Under the pieces are notes generated by a model. The model saw only the letters and a program-made list of their open reading frames with translations. It had not been told where the DNA came from and searched no databases. This document shows positions 56,405 to 64,000 of a DNA stretch of 64,000 nt, in pieces. Position 1 is the first letter of the stretch. Every line of letters starts with the position of its first letter. Position numbers and translations under genes: made by a program. This stretch comes from Artemia franciscana (Eukaryota; Arthropoda; Branchiopoda; Anostraca; Artemiidae), in assembly GCF_032884065.1 (NCBI RefSeq), contig NC_088866.1, positions 55,684,068 to 55,748,067 of the forward strand. Direction: 5' to 3'.

Positions 56405-58090
56405 TGAAAAGAGAAATCACCAATGCAACAGCACAAACACAAAAAAAAAAAAAAATGATTGAGGCCTTAACCCTACTCCTCCATACAATCACATAGGTCA
56501 AACAGCATAGCCATACACAATCAACCATAAAGAATAATCCATGGACAGGCACTAATAGAAAGTGCTTCAAATAAGATTATTTTAATTTGCTCTTGAGTGG
56601 ATTTTTAATAGTTGAATTTGGTGAATGACCTGAATTAGAATTACTTGAATTTCCTATCGTAAAACTGAGTTCGGGACTTCCAAACATTAAAGTGCCAAAG
56701 AAAAACACAATTTCTACAGGAAGTATAGGTTCTCTTTCTCGTTTTCAGCTGAACATCCATGCATGACAATAGAGATGCTAAGCTCCTAATCTATAAAATA
56801 CTATTTACTTGGCATTGCTGAATAAATCCTGCTCTATAGAACGAAAAAACAAGCAGACATTAAATTTTAAGTATTCTGTTTTCTTAACTAATTCAGTTAT
56901 TTATCTCTTCTTAAGCAATTATTGATCCCCAATCAACTAAGATAAACTCATGCGTACGTGGATGGACATGATAATCTAGCAAATCAAAGTCCTCTAATTA
57001 ATGCCAATTTACTTCGCTCTTCGATCCATTGTAATGTAAATTTAATAAATGATTTCTTGGACCACATTGCTTTTCCATTTACAATAAACAATTTAATAGA
57101 GAAAAAACGGATTTAAAATAATAGAGCAGTAACAGGCGTAATAAAACGTACTAAAAACAAGCAAAAGTGAAACGGCTGGCAGGAGTCAACGAACGCCATC
57201 TAAATTTATAAATGAAAAAATTCATTAAATTTATAATTCATGAGTTTTGTTGACGTGTTTGCCATATCTCAATAGTTCAAGGGGTTTTAACCTATAAATT
57301 TAATAAGGGGTGGTGACCTGGGTTTTGTTTTTGTTCAAATAAAAATGGTATTTAATTTTGATGGTTCCCATTTGCCATTCTGATCTTATAGATGAAAATT
57401 ATCTAAAGATTTGGATGTCTTATCTGTGATTACGGTTGTGCCGTATTTTGAAATATATTAAGATGTGACTTTTAGTTATTTGTTTTGTCTTTTTTTCTTT
57501 TTTTCTCTTTTGTTTGTGTTGTTCTTTGTCTTTTCTTAGATGATTCACTAAGTTTTTTTTTGTTGATAAAGGCTCCTGGATGCGGAGTCGAAATATTCGG
57601 ATTTTTTAATCAATGTTTTGTTGTTGCTTTTGTCTTTAGTATGTTTTAGTACGCCTATCACTGCTTTATTAAATTAAACCCGTTTTTTTTTTCTCTCTTA
57701 AACTCATTCTTGTAAATTTAGTAAATGTTTAAATTCAGAAGTTAGTGAGAATAATCGTTTTAAGTCTCTTTTTAAGTTACTAGACCTAATTTCCTTCTTT
57801 TTTACATAGGAATATATATATATTTTTCTCATTTCTAGATAATAATGCTCTGTGGTCTGCCGGGTTCAGGTAAAACAACTTGGGCAAGTAATTATGCCGC
57901 TGAAAACAAGGACAAAAATTACAATATCCTTGGTACGAACTCCATGTTGGATAAAATGAAAGTCGCTGGACTCACGAGGAAGAAGAACTATGCTGGTCGC
58001 TGGGATCAATTAATTCAAAGATGTACCGAGTGTCTCAACCGTCTTTTAGTCATCGGGGCTAAAAGAAGAAGAAACTATATCCTTGATCAG
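38879..58090 (+). CDS. HNRNPU-like: hnRNP U-like protein (SAP-SPRY-P-loop), 5' part
   Basis: hnRNP U family proteins are nuclear RNA/DNA-binding scaffold proteins acting in transcription, splicing and chromatin organisation. Exons: 38879-39094, 40361-40427, 41913-41957 (and an exact duplicate at 43713-43757), 45919-46179, 49984-50223, 53767-53879, 55583-55846 and 57839-58090. All have GT/AG ends and matching phases. They give 486 codons with one copy of the duplicated exon and 501 with both. Order: SAP domain at residues 8-42, an acidic Glu/Lys-rich linker, a SPRY domain beginning [10 protein letters not shown], then [10 protein letters not shown], the Walker A site of the family's kinase-like domain. 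The remainder of that domain and the usual C-terminal RGG region are right of the window. Whether it is the U, UL1 or UL2 orthologue cannot be settled here. The start codon has a good context (ccaaaATGG). An AG after a T-rich run eight bases upstream could be the acceptor of a 5' UTR intron. Confidence 0.93.
40361..40427 (+). CDS. HNRNPU-like: hnRNP U-like exon 2 (acidic linker)
   Basis: The exon is 67 nt between TTAATTTAG and GTAAGG and ends in phase 1. It encodes [20 protein letters not shown] plus VE, a highly acidic linker typical of the region after the SAP domain. Confidence 0.85.
40470..40867 (+). pseudogene. 3' end of an I-like LINE
   Basis: An open reading of about 85 codons runs [20 protein letters not shown] through [20 protein letters not shown] to TGA at 40741. 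This is the terminal zinc cluster of I-like ORF2 proteins, compare CDHCDSEETVQHILIDC in the intact element here. A 3' UTR and a GAA-rich tail near 40850-40867 follow. It is severely 5' truncated and begins about 45 bp after hnRNP U-like exon 2. Confidence 0.75.
41913..41957 (+). CDS. HNRNPU-like: hnRNP U-like exon 3, first copy
   Basis: The exon is 45 nt, phase 1 at both ends, and encodes [15 protein letters not shown]. The acceptor is TTTGTCTTCTAG and the donor is GTAATT. It is identical to the copy 1800 bp downstream. Either copy, both or neither can be included without changing frame. Confidence 0.8.
42070..44900 (+). repeat. Older repeat of about 410 bp within the duplicated region
   Basis: The modules AAGAGGYTTGCRYCAGAKGTATCTGACWCTT and TAGAAATGTATGTGTGA followed by CTTTGGAATGAAGACT recur. 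Copies begin near 42072 (partial), 42467, 44050 and 44460, and the second module also occurs near 44715. This older series predates the 1.8-kb duplication and may have seeded it by unequal exchange. Confidence 0.7.
43713..43757 (+). CDS. HNRNPU-like: hnRNP U-like exon 3, duplicated copy
   Basis: This copy is base-for-base identical to 41913-41957 and has the same acceptor and donor. It was created by the intragenic tandem duplication that spans about 40895-44560. Sequence alone cannot tell whether it is constitutively spliced, alternative to the first copy, or skipped. Confidence 0.75.
45919..46179 (+). CDS. HNRNPU-like: hnRNP U-like exon 4 (acidic region)
   Basis: The exon is 261 nt, phase 1 at both ends. 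It is rich in Glu and Lys ([18 protein letters not shown]), followed by a basic KRKLED stretch that could act in nuclear import. It ends NDAVTLDW, just before the SPRY domain. Confidence 0.9.
48472..48514. repeat. A(43) homopolymer
   Basis: An uninterrupted run of 43 A in an hnRNP U-like intron. It could be a retroposon tail, but no source element was recognised upstream. Confidence 0.95.
49598..49866 (+). mobile_element. tRNA-derived SINE, copy 2 (5' truncated)
   Basis: It shares the SINE body with the copies at 447 and 51623 (TTGGTACCTGGAGAAATCTG, GATGATTTGCCCCCAACGAC, CCCGGCCAAAGTCAGAAAAC). The tRNA-like head is partial: the A box is missing and the B box has decayed to GTTTCAGTCC. It lies in an hnRNP U-like intron, just upstream of exon 5. 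Confidence 0.75.
49984..50223 (+). CDS. HNRNPU-like: hnRNP U-like exon 5 (SPRY start)
   Basis: The exon is 240 nt, phase 1 at both ends. It encodes [18 protein letters not shown], then [35 protein letters not shown] and MDSTMQL. It is collinear with the first half of the hnRNP U SPRY domain (CDLHF...FLWAGGRASYGVSKGK). Confidence 0.94.
51623..51911 (+). mobile_element. tRNA-derived SINE, copy 3 (best preserved)
   Basis: The head is GTCCTAGCCAAGCGGTTAGCGC with a clear A box, and the B box GGTTCGAGTGT lies about 33 bp further on. The common SINE body follows, including GGGTATCTGGAGAAATGGGG and GATTTTTTGCCCCCAACTAC, then a T-rich end. The head resembles a Leu/Ser-type tRNA. It does not fold into an intact cloverleaf, so it is a SINE rather than a functional tRNA. 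Confidence 0.8.
52890..53220. repeat. Likely dispersed repeat beside the foldback MITE
   Basis: The stretch GAGCTACCCGGCTCAATAGT, GATACCAATAGGTATATCAA and AAGTTTCATCAAGTTTAATC has the look of an interspersed repeat running straight into the MITE at 53243. No second copy is in the window, so this rests on its position and composition. Confidence 0.35.
53243..53508. mobile_element. Foldback MITE, arms about 120 bp
   Basis: The left arm contains AAGTAAGGAGTGACATCAAA, TTATTCCGTATATAAAAGGG and CAACGCCCCGCTGTTTATGC. The right arm is its near reverse complement: GCATAAAGAGCAGGGCGTCG, CCCCTTTCATTATACGGAAA, AATGTGGCTCCTTACTT. The transcript would form one long hairpin. A related copy is at 8183-8500. 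It lies in the hnRNP U-like intron before exon 6. Confidence 0.8.
53767..53879 (+). CDS. HNRNPU-like: hnRNP U-like exon 6 (SPRY middle)
   Basis: The exon is 113 nt, entered in phase 1 and left in phase 0. It encodes [20 protein letters not shown]...[16 protein letters not shown], matching the EEEFSYGYSLKG...NDVITCF portion of hnRNP U SPRY domains. Confidence 0.93.
54250..55020 (-). pseudogene. Penelope-like element fragment with GIY-YIG domain
   Basis: On the minus strand, [20 protein letters not shown] leads through a frameshift to [20 protein letters not shown] and [13 protein letters not shown]. This is the GIY-YIG endonuclease signature of Penelope-like elements. Further on, [18 protein letters not shown] matches the domain's end. 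Near 54275 the strand reads CTGAGGACGGCCCTTGGAAA, a possible relic of the ribozyme-like motif found near the ends of such elements. Frameshifts and stops make it a pseudogene. It lies in the intron between hnRNP U-like exons 6 and 7. Confidence 0.75.
55583..55846 (+). CDS. HNRNPU-like: hnRNP U-like exon 7 (SPRY end)
   Basis: The exon is 264 nt (88 codons), phase 0 at both ends. It encodes [20 protein letters not shown] through [17 protein letters not shown] and [19 protein letters not shown], collinear with the end of the SPRY domain and the linker to the ATPase-like domain. The acceptor is TTCTTTTCAAG and the donor is GTGAGC. Confidence 0.94.
56338..56402. repeat. (TA)n microsatellite
   Basis: About 32 uninterrupted TA units. 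Apparent Tyr-Ile repeat proteins here are artefacts. It lies in the hnRNP U-like intron between exons 7 and 8. Confidence 0.98.
57120..57670. mobile_element. Possible Penelope-like terminal fragment with inverted repeats
   Basis: GCAGTAACAGGCGTAATAAA at 57126 and the reverse complement of the 57620-57668 stretch (GCAGTGATAGGCGTACTAAA) form inverted arms of about 45 bp. Near 57568, AAAGGCTCCTGGATGCGGAG followed by TCGAAATATTC forms a six-bp stem ending in GAAA, similar to the motif near 54275. It could be a decayed Penelope-like terminal repeat; no coding sequence is left. It ends 168 bp before exon 8. Confidence 0.4.
57839..58090 (+). CDS. HNRNPU-like: hnRNP U-like exon 8 (P-loop)
   Basis: The exon is 252 nt (84 codons), phase 0 at both ends. 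It encodes [20 protein letters not shown], then [18 protein letters not shown] and RRRNYILDQ. The Walker A motif GLPGSGKTT is intact (residues about 408-416 counting exon 3 once). The next exon of the family, following LDQTNV, is not visible before 64000. Confidence 0.94.
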
Positions 58091-58359
58091 GTATATTCAA
58101 GACTAAGTCTGTGAACCCAGTGCCCCCTCCCCCAATTTCAAGTCCTTGTCTCGCCACTCCTGTCTAAATCCCGGTCCTTTACTTGTCTTATTTTGAAAAA
58201 AATGGTCGTAATTATCTTATAAAGGTTGAATCGATTTTAGCAATTGAGTAATGGCCGTAAGCACTTTACCAAATGGTTTTTTTTTATAATGTTTGCTGAA
58301 CTTTTCGTAATGTTTTTCGATACATATATAATTTTACGTTGCGCTATATTGCAGAACGT

Positions 58360-61080
58360 TATATTGCGAGTTAGCTCGTTTAATTTTGATTTCTAGTGCA
58401 AGTTTTTCAGCTCAGAGAATTACCGTTCTTTCTCTTTGAAGGTTGTCGAAATGTTAGGAAGATGTTCCATGTTTGAACGTTACATGGAATGTCAAACGCA
58501 TTTTGAGTTTACTGACGTAAATTTAAATTAGGATCTAAAAGTGGGATAGAATTAACTAGTTTATGGATTGCTGAAGTTCATCCAAGTAGTTGTTTGGCCA
58601 ATTTCAAATTCCGGTTTTATACGCATATTTCTTTTGAAAAACTGGTAGTTGTCTATCTCATTGGGTTATATCTATTTCAGTAATTGAGTAATGACTAACA
58701 CCCGAACGGACAGTTGGTACAAACAGGTACGCGTTAACTGTTTCGCAATCAATGTTCCGAACACATATTTAACTTTGATTCATAATTTCAATTCTTACTC
58801 TTTAGGGTGCAAAGTTGTACGAACGTAAGTGACATGTAATCTGAGTAATCGAATGTAAACTTTTTTAATATGTCGTAAGATTTGCTAGTTTTTTGAACTG
58901 TTATAGTCAATCCAAAGCCTTTAACCCCTGTTCTTTTTACGATTATCTTATAAAGTTTGAACCGATTTTAACAATCGATTAATCAACCACTGTAAACGAA
59001 CGCAAATTCAATTACGGCTCTGAGAACTACGAACGAAGGTGGCGTGTATCTCGAGTTTACAAACGTAAACTTTCGAATGTTAACATGTTTGGATTTAACC
59101 TAAATTTGTTGATTACTAAAGCCAGCTCAATTCGTACGTTTATTGATGCTCATAACGCTGACACCAACAACTACGCGTTAGCTTGTTCAATCGTTATTGT
59201 GAGCACAAACTATTACGATTCGTAGAATTACCTTTTCTCCTCTTTGGAGCTACGTTGTGTGAAAGCAAGGGGTACGTATTTACGGTTTACGAGCATAAAA
59301 TTTAGAATCTAATTTTATTTCGGTTTTATTGACTGCAAAAGTCAAGTCTAACCGTTTTGATTCCTATTCCAATTCCGAGTGCGTGTTGTTTTTTTTTTTT
59401 TTTTTGTAGGAAATTACAAACGCTGATTAAAGAATGGCAATAAGTTATATTTTATAACCATTGCTCTTTGGACTAAACTTTTATTATAAACGTCTACGTA
59501 AACAACTACGCTTTAGCTTGTTTTTCTAACGATGTTGCTAATAAATTTTATTTTGACTTACGGAATTAATTTTGCTCTTTGAAGCGTAATTTTTACGAAC
59601 GTAAGTGGAATGTGTTTCGAGCTTCCAAACGTGAACTTTCGAATAGAATGTAAAATTGACTGAGTTAAAATAGGATGTGTTAGTTATACTAGTTGTTATG
59701 GTTAATCCTTATGTAAAGGTAATTATTATAAGAACAACCTCAGGGTTGGATGAGTCTTACCTATTCATCGTTTCGTATTGAATAATTCTATTTTCAACAA
59801 ATCTTTTACCGTGTTCTTGGTGTATACTGGACATTGGAGAATCTTATGTAGCGTAGGTGTGAATAACTGAACGTAGGATTTAAATATAACAAAACAATCA
59901 ACATAAAATATTAAAATGTTTAAGTATAAAAATTAAAACATGACATCGATAATAGGTATTGAAGCATAAACTTTTGCAAACATAAAGATTTTTTATTTTG
60001 AGTTCATCAGCGTGAACTTGTGAGTAGAATATGAAATTAATCTAGTGTGAGCTAGTTTTGTCGATTGATAAAGCCACTTAATAAAGAAAGGAAAATAGGG
60101 CTACGAACGATGAAAATGATGTAAGAATGATGTTAGTTTAATCAACAGTTTATCGCTAACACTTTTTAATGGAATCAAGAATATATGATCCGGTGAAGAC
60201 CAATCCGTCTGGCCACGATGAACTGGACTGGCAAAGTGAAAGTCACTAGGCAAATCCGGTATCAAAACAATGTATTTGGAATATTTTGGGTGTGGCTTGA
60301 GGAATCAAGCTGATACTTTCAAAGAGGGGATGGGAATTTTAACGATTGACTAGAGGTAGGGGTTGGTTGGGGCAAAAGATTTTTTTTTGATTTATTAAGT
60401 GCTAAAGTCCATCTTAAAGTTAAAATCAAGAAACGTTTATACGGTGAAGTGGTCAGATAAATAGATAGCCATTATGTAAGCCAGTTTATCAAATAGAATA
60501 TTTTATAAGACATTGTTTTAAGCTGAGTGGGTTTTTAAGCTGAAAGTGATGTAGGACGAGTTGTTTAAAAAAAGAAAGCAAAATAAGGCATAAACGAAAA
60601 GAAACGTCTTAAAGCGATTCTTTTATTGGCTGTTTTTAGAGTCGAATAGGTTTTAACGATTGTTGTTTTATTAGTAAATAACTAAGTATTTTCTGCGAAG
60701 GAGGTGATTTAAAGAGGAGTATTCCTCTTTTTTGGAGTGTACGCTTGGCAAGAGCGAAAGATACATTTTTCAAGTTTACGAGCGTGAATTTTTGAATTAA
60801 ATATAAAATTGCTTGGTATGATATATTGCTATTGACTGCTACAGTCAAAATTAAAAAAGAAGAATAAATAACTATTTTCATTAAATGTCGTATTATGTTC
60901 TTTGAGCATGTGCAATAACTGCAAATTTCCTAGTAATTCCATTCACACTACGAATGCCAATGCAATTGCAGTGCTGATATAGCGCTGGTTTTTGCTGGTA
61001 TCAGCGCTGGAGAATGTGCTTTACGAACGTAAATGGCATGTGCTGGTATTTCGACTCTACGAATGTCAATTTTAAATACA
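58360..61080 (+). repeat. Very degenerate tandem repeat with ACGAACGTAAGTGG core
   Basis: The phrases TACGCGTTAGCTTGTT, GGAATTAMYTTTGCTCTTTG, TACGAACGTAAGTGGMATGT, and TTTCGAGTTTACGAACGTAAACTTTCGAAT in pieces recur. Copies are near 58370-58540, 58735-58870, 58990-59090, 59170-59320, 59505-59650, 59990-60020, 60730-60830 and 61010-61080. The spacing of about 200-400 bp is uneven. It fills the intron after exon 8. Confidence 0.65.
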
Positions 61081-61189
61081 ATACCCAATCGACTCGGTGT
61101 AGTCTTAAAAAAGACGAAACGAAAAAGAGCCATTGAGACAAATTTTGTTTCTTTTTCAGGAGTCGATAAATTTTAATGATATATCTTTT

Positions 61190-61510
61190 AGCTAATTTTT
61201 AGCTGAAATTCCAGATGGGTTTTTCTTATTTGGAAATTGGTTGCATTAGAAAAATGGAACTTCCAGAAATGAATTCAGAGATTCTATCTCTATTCCAATC
61301 CTTATTTCTAATTTCAAAAAATTGTATGGAAGACAGGTCATATACCTCTCTCAATCTTTGGGGAGGAAGGAGGAATAACCATTTTCAATAGTTCTAGTTT
61401 AGATCGGCTTGTCTTTGACTCAAGTCTTCGAAAAGACAATTCAAACTTTGTAGGAATTTGAGTCTTATTAATATTATTTCAAATTTTAGGCACATTTTCC
61501 AAGACCTTTT
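61190..61510 (+). repeat. Dispersed repeat, copy 2
   Basis: It matches the block order of 25640-26010: CTTCCAGAAATGAATTCAGAG, GAAGACAGGTCATATACCTC and GGCACATTTTCCAAGACCTT. No coding content is seen. Confidence 0.45.
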
Positions 61511-62079
61511 GCATCGGGATTGAGAAAAGTTATGAACTTGAAAATGCTTTCCATGAACTTTTTTTTTTCTGTGCATCAGTTTCTAAAAGGTTCCCTTTTG
61601 TAACTAAGAATTTGTCAAAGTTCATAAAATGGTTACGCCCTTTAGATGGGGGAACGGATAGATTCAGATATGATAACAGCCTTATGCATGACCTCTTCAC
61701 AATCAAACAGTACAATTGTTAAAGAATAGAACCGTTTAATTTTCCATTATTGTTTCCCGTGGGTAAACAATTATGGACTTTTTGAGAAAAATATTTGTGA
61801 ATTAAATATCGGTTTTAGACTTTTTTTTTTACTGGTGCAGATCGGTAAAGAGTACAGTTAAATTTCTCTCTTCTAAACTTCTGGTGTATATTTTCTCTCT
61901 GAAAGTGAGTAGTTACAAAGTTATAATTTTATTAAGTCTACTCTTTTTTGTCTTAAGGGAGGGGGGATTCTTATTTACATAGGCCGCGAGGAAGAGGGCC
62001 GTTGAAATAAATTTTGGTCCTTAGCGAATATACGCTACTGTTTTTTTATGGCACTTGGCATCTACCAAGGGGGGGGGGG

Positions 62080-63810
62080 GCTAAAATCTTGGAAAACGCT
62101 TAGAGTGGGGGATCGGGATGAAACTTGGTGGGATTCACAAGTCCTAGATACGTGATATACATTACCGGGACGGATCCGCTCTCTTTGGGGGAGTTAGGGG
62201 GAGGGTTAATTCTGAAAAATTAGAAAAAATGAGGTATTTTTAACTTACGAAGGAGTGATCGGATCTTAATGAAATTTAATGTTTGGAAGGATATCGTGTC
62301 TCAGAGCTCTTATTTTAAATCCCGACTGAATCCGGTGACATTGCGGGGAGTTGTGGGGGACCTAAAATCTTGGAAAACGCTTAAAGTGGAGGTATCGGGA
62401 TGAAACTTGGTGGGAAAAATAATCACAAGTCCTAGATACGTGATTGAAATAACCAGAACGGATCCGCTCTCTTTGGGGGAGTTGGGGGGGGGGGGTAATT
62501 GTGAAAAATTAGAAAAAATGAGGTATTTTTAACTTACGAAGGGGTGATCAGATCTTAATGAAATTTGATGTTTGGAAGGATATCGTGTCTCCGAGCTCGT
62601 TTTTAAATTCTGATCGGATCCGGTGACATTGAGGGGAGTTGGGCGGGGGGCCTAAAATTTTGGAAAACGCTTAGAGTGGAGGGATCGGAATGAAACTTGG
62701 TGGGAAAAATAAGCACAAGTCCTAGATACGTGACTGACATAACTGGAACGATCTGCTCTTTTTAGTGGAGTTGGGGGGGTTGATTCGAAAAAATTAGAAA
62801 AATGAGGTATTTTTTACTTACGAAGGAGTTATCGGATCTTAATGAAATTTCATATTTAGAAGGAACTCTTATTTTAAATCCCGACCGTATCCAGTGTCAT
62901 TGGGAGGGGGGTGGAAATCTTGGAAAACGCTTAAAGCAGAGAGATCAGGATGAAACTTGGTGGGAAGAATAAGTACGAGTCCAAGATATGTGACGGAAAT
63001 AACCGGAACGGATCCGCTCTCTTTGGTGGAGTTGGGGGGGGGGGAGTAATTTGGAAAAATTAGAAAAAATGAGGTCAATCAGATCTTAATGAAATTTAAT
63101 CTTTAGAAGGATCTTGTGCTTTAGAATTCTCCTTTTAAATCCCGACCAGATCTGGTGACATTGGGGGGAGCTGAAGGGAAAACCGGAAATCTTGGAAAAC
63201 GCCTAGATTGGAGATATCGAGATGAAACTTAATGGGAAGAATAAGCACAAGTTATAGATACGTGATTGACCTAATTGGAACGGATCCGTTCTCTTTAGGG
63301 TAGCTGGGGGTTGTTAATTTGGAAAAATTAGAAAAATTGAGGTATTTTAACTTAATAACGGATGACCGGATCTTAATGAATTTTGATATTTAGAAGGAAC
63401 TCATGTCTCAGAGCTCTTATTTCAAATCCCGACCAGATCTGTTGACATTGGAGGGGGAAACTGGAAATCTTAGAAAACGCATATAAATGTCGTAGATACG
63501 TGACTGACGTAACCGGACTGGATCCGCTCTCTCTGGGGGAGTTAGGGGCTGGGGTTCAGTGCTTTGACGAGTTTGGTGCTTCTGGACGTGCTAGGACGAT
63601 GAAAATTGGTAGGTGTGTCAGGGAGCTACACAAATTGACTTGATAAAGTAGTTTTCTACGATTCGACCATCTGGGGGGCTGAAGGGAGCTGAAAAATAAA
63701 AAAAATTGAGGTATTTTTAACTTACGAGTGGGTGATCGGATCTTAATGAATTTTGATGTTTAGAAGGACCTAGTGACTCAGAGCTCTTATTTTAATTCCC
63801 GACCGGCATT
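62080..63810 (+). repeat. Satellite-like tandem array, about 255-290-bp unit
   Basis: At least six units carry AATCTTGGAAAACGCTTAGA, GGATCGGGATGAAACTTGGT, CAAGTCCTAGATACGTGA, ACGGATCCGCTCTCTTTGGG, AATTAGAAAAAATGAGGTAT, ATCGGATCTTAATGAAATTT and CAGAGCTCTTATTTTAAATC, with G-rich spacers. Cores are near 62088, 62373, 62663, 62919, 63191 and 63467, with a partial unit at 63670-63810. The array shows moderate decay and lies near the right edge. Confidence 0.92.
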
Positions 63811-64000
63811 AAGCCTCTGATTTTCCTTTTAAAGCAATCTATTGATTCTTAGAATTTTGCGAGAGCTCATACCATATGAGCTCTTGGCTCTTTCGATCTT
63901 GTCACAAGTGCCGTATGAGCTCTTGTTTTGTTATGCATACCTCGCGGTAGGATTTGCGACTAGCTTGTTTGTTACTGGAAATTGCCCCTATTTAAACCAA

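Larger units (their letters stand above)
58091..64000 (+). other. hnRNP U-like intron after exon 8, incomplete
   Basis: No exon with the expected TNV continuation was found. It is filled by the degenerate 58360-61080 repeat, a dispersed repeat and the 62080-63810 satellite. Confidence 0.65.

Noticed and set aside
56097..56570. Open frames with Tyr-Ile repeats
   Set aside because: They are translations of a TA microsatellite.

Overview
The window is AT-rich, intron-rich eukaryotic DNA from an invertebrate metazoan. Long introns are packed with transposons, satellites and G/C homopolymer runs. An arthropod, perhaps a crustacean, is my guess; nothing in the sequence fixes the species. There is no bacterial-style gene organisation, and most long open frames are chance frames in introns or repeats.

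Two conserved single-copy host genes lie head to head. On the minus strand, from 29519 down to 2745 and beyond the left edge, is INTS11, the RNA endonuclease of the Integrator complex. I placed eight exons with matching phases, giving 346 collinear codons with the metal-binding His and Asp residues and the catalytic Glu present; the C-terminal exons lie left of position 1. On the plus strand, from 38879 to 58090 and beyond the right edge, is an hnRNP U-like gene: SAP domain, acidic region, SPRY domain and the start of a P-loop ATPase-like domain. I placed eight exon positions plus one exact exon duplicate.

The shared promoter interval has been invaded. A young I-like LINE (29540-37040) with an 11-bp target site duplication and an intact ORF2 sits 21 bp upstream of the INTS11 start codon. 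Its own 3' UTR is split by a 2.7-kb terminal-inverted-repeat DNA transposon (29586-32275) with a 3-bp duplication. The remaining 1.8 kb before hnRNP U holds a long imperfect palindrome.

The introns contain a tRNA-Lys(UUU) gene, three copies of a tRNA-derived SINE, several MITEs with readable target site duplications, and decayed LINE and Penelope-like remnants, one with a GIY-YIG domain. One long-inverted-repeat element carries a broken gene of the HEEADTR/Cys-rich family. At least six tandem repeat arrays are present. Inside the hnRNP U gene, a segmental tandem duplication of about 1.8 kb has copied a 45-bp, phase 1-1 exon exactly, with both splice sites.
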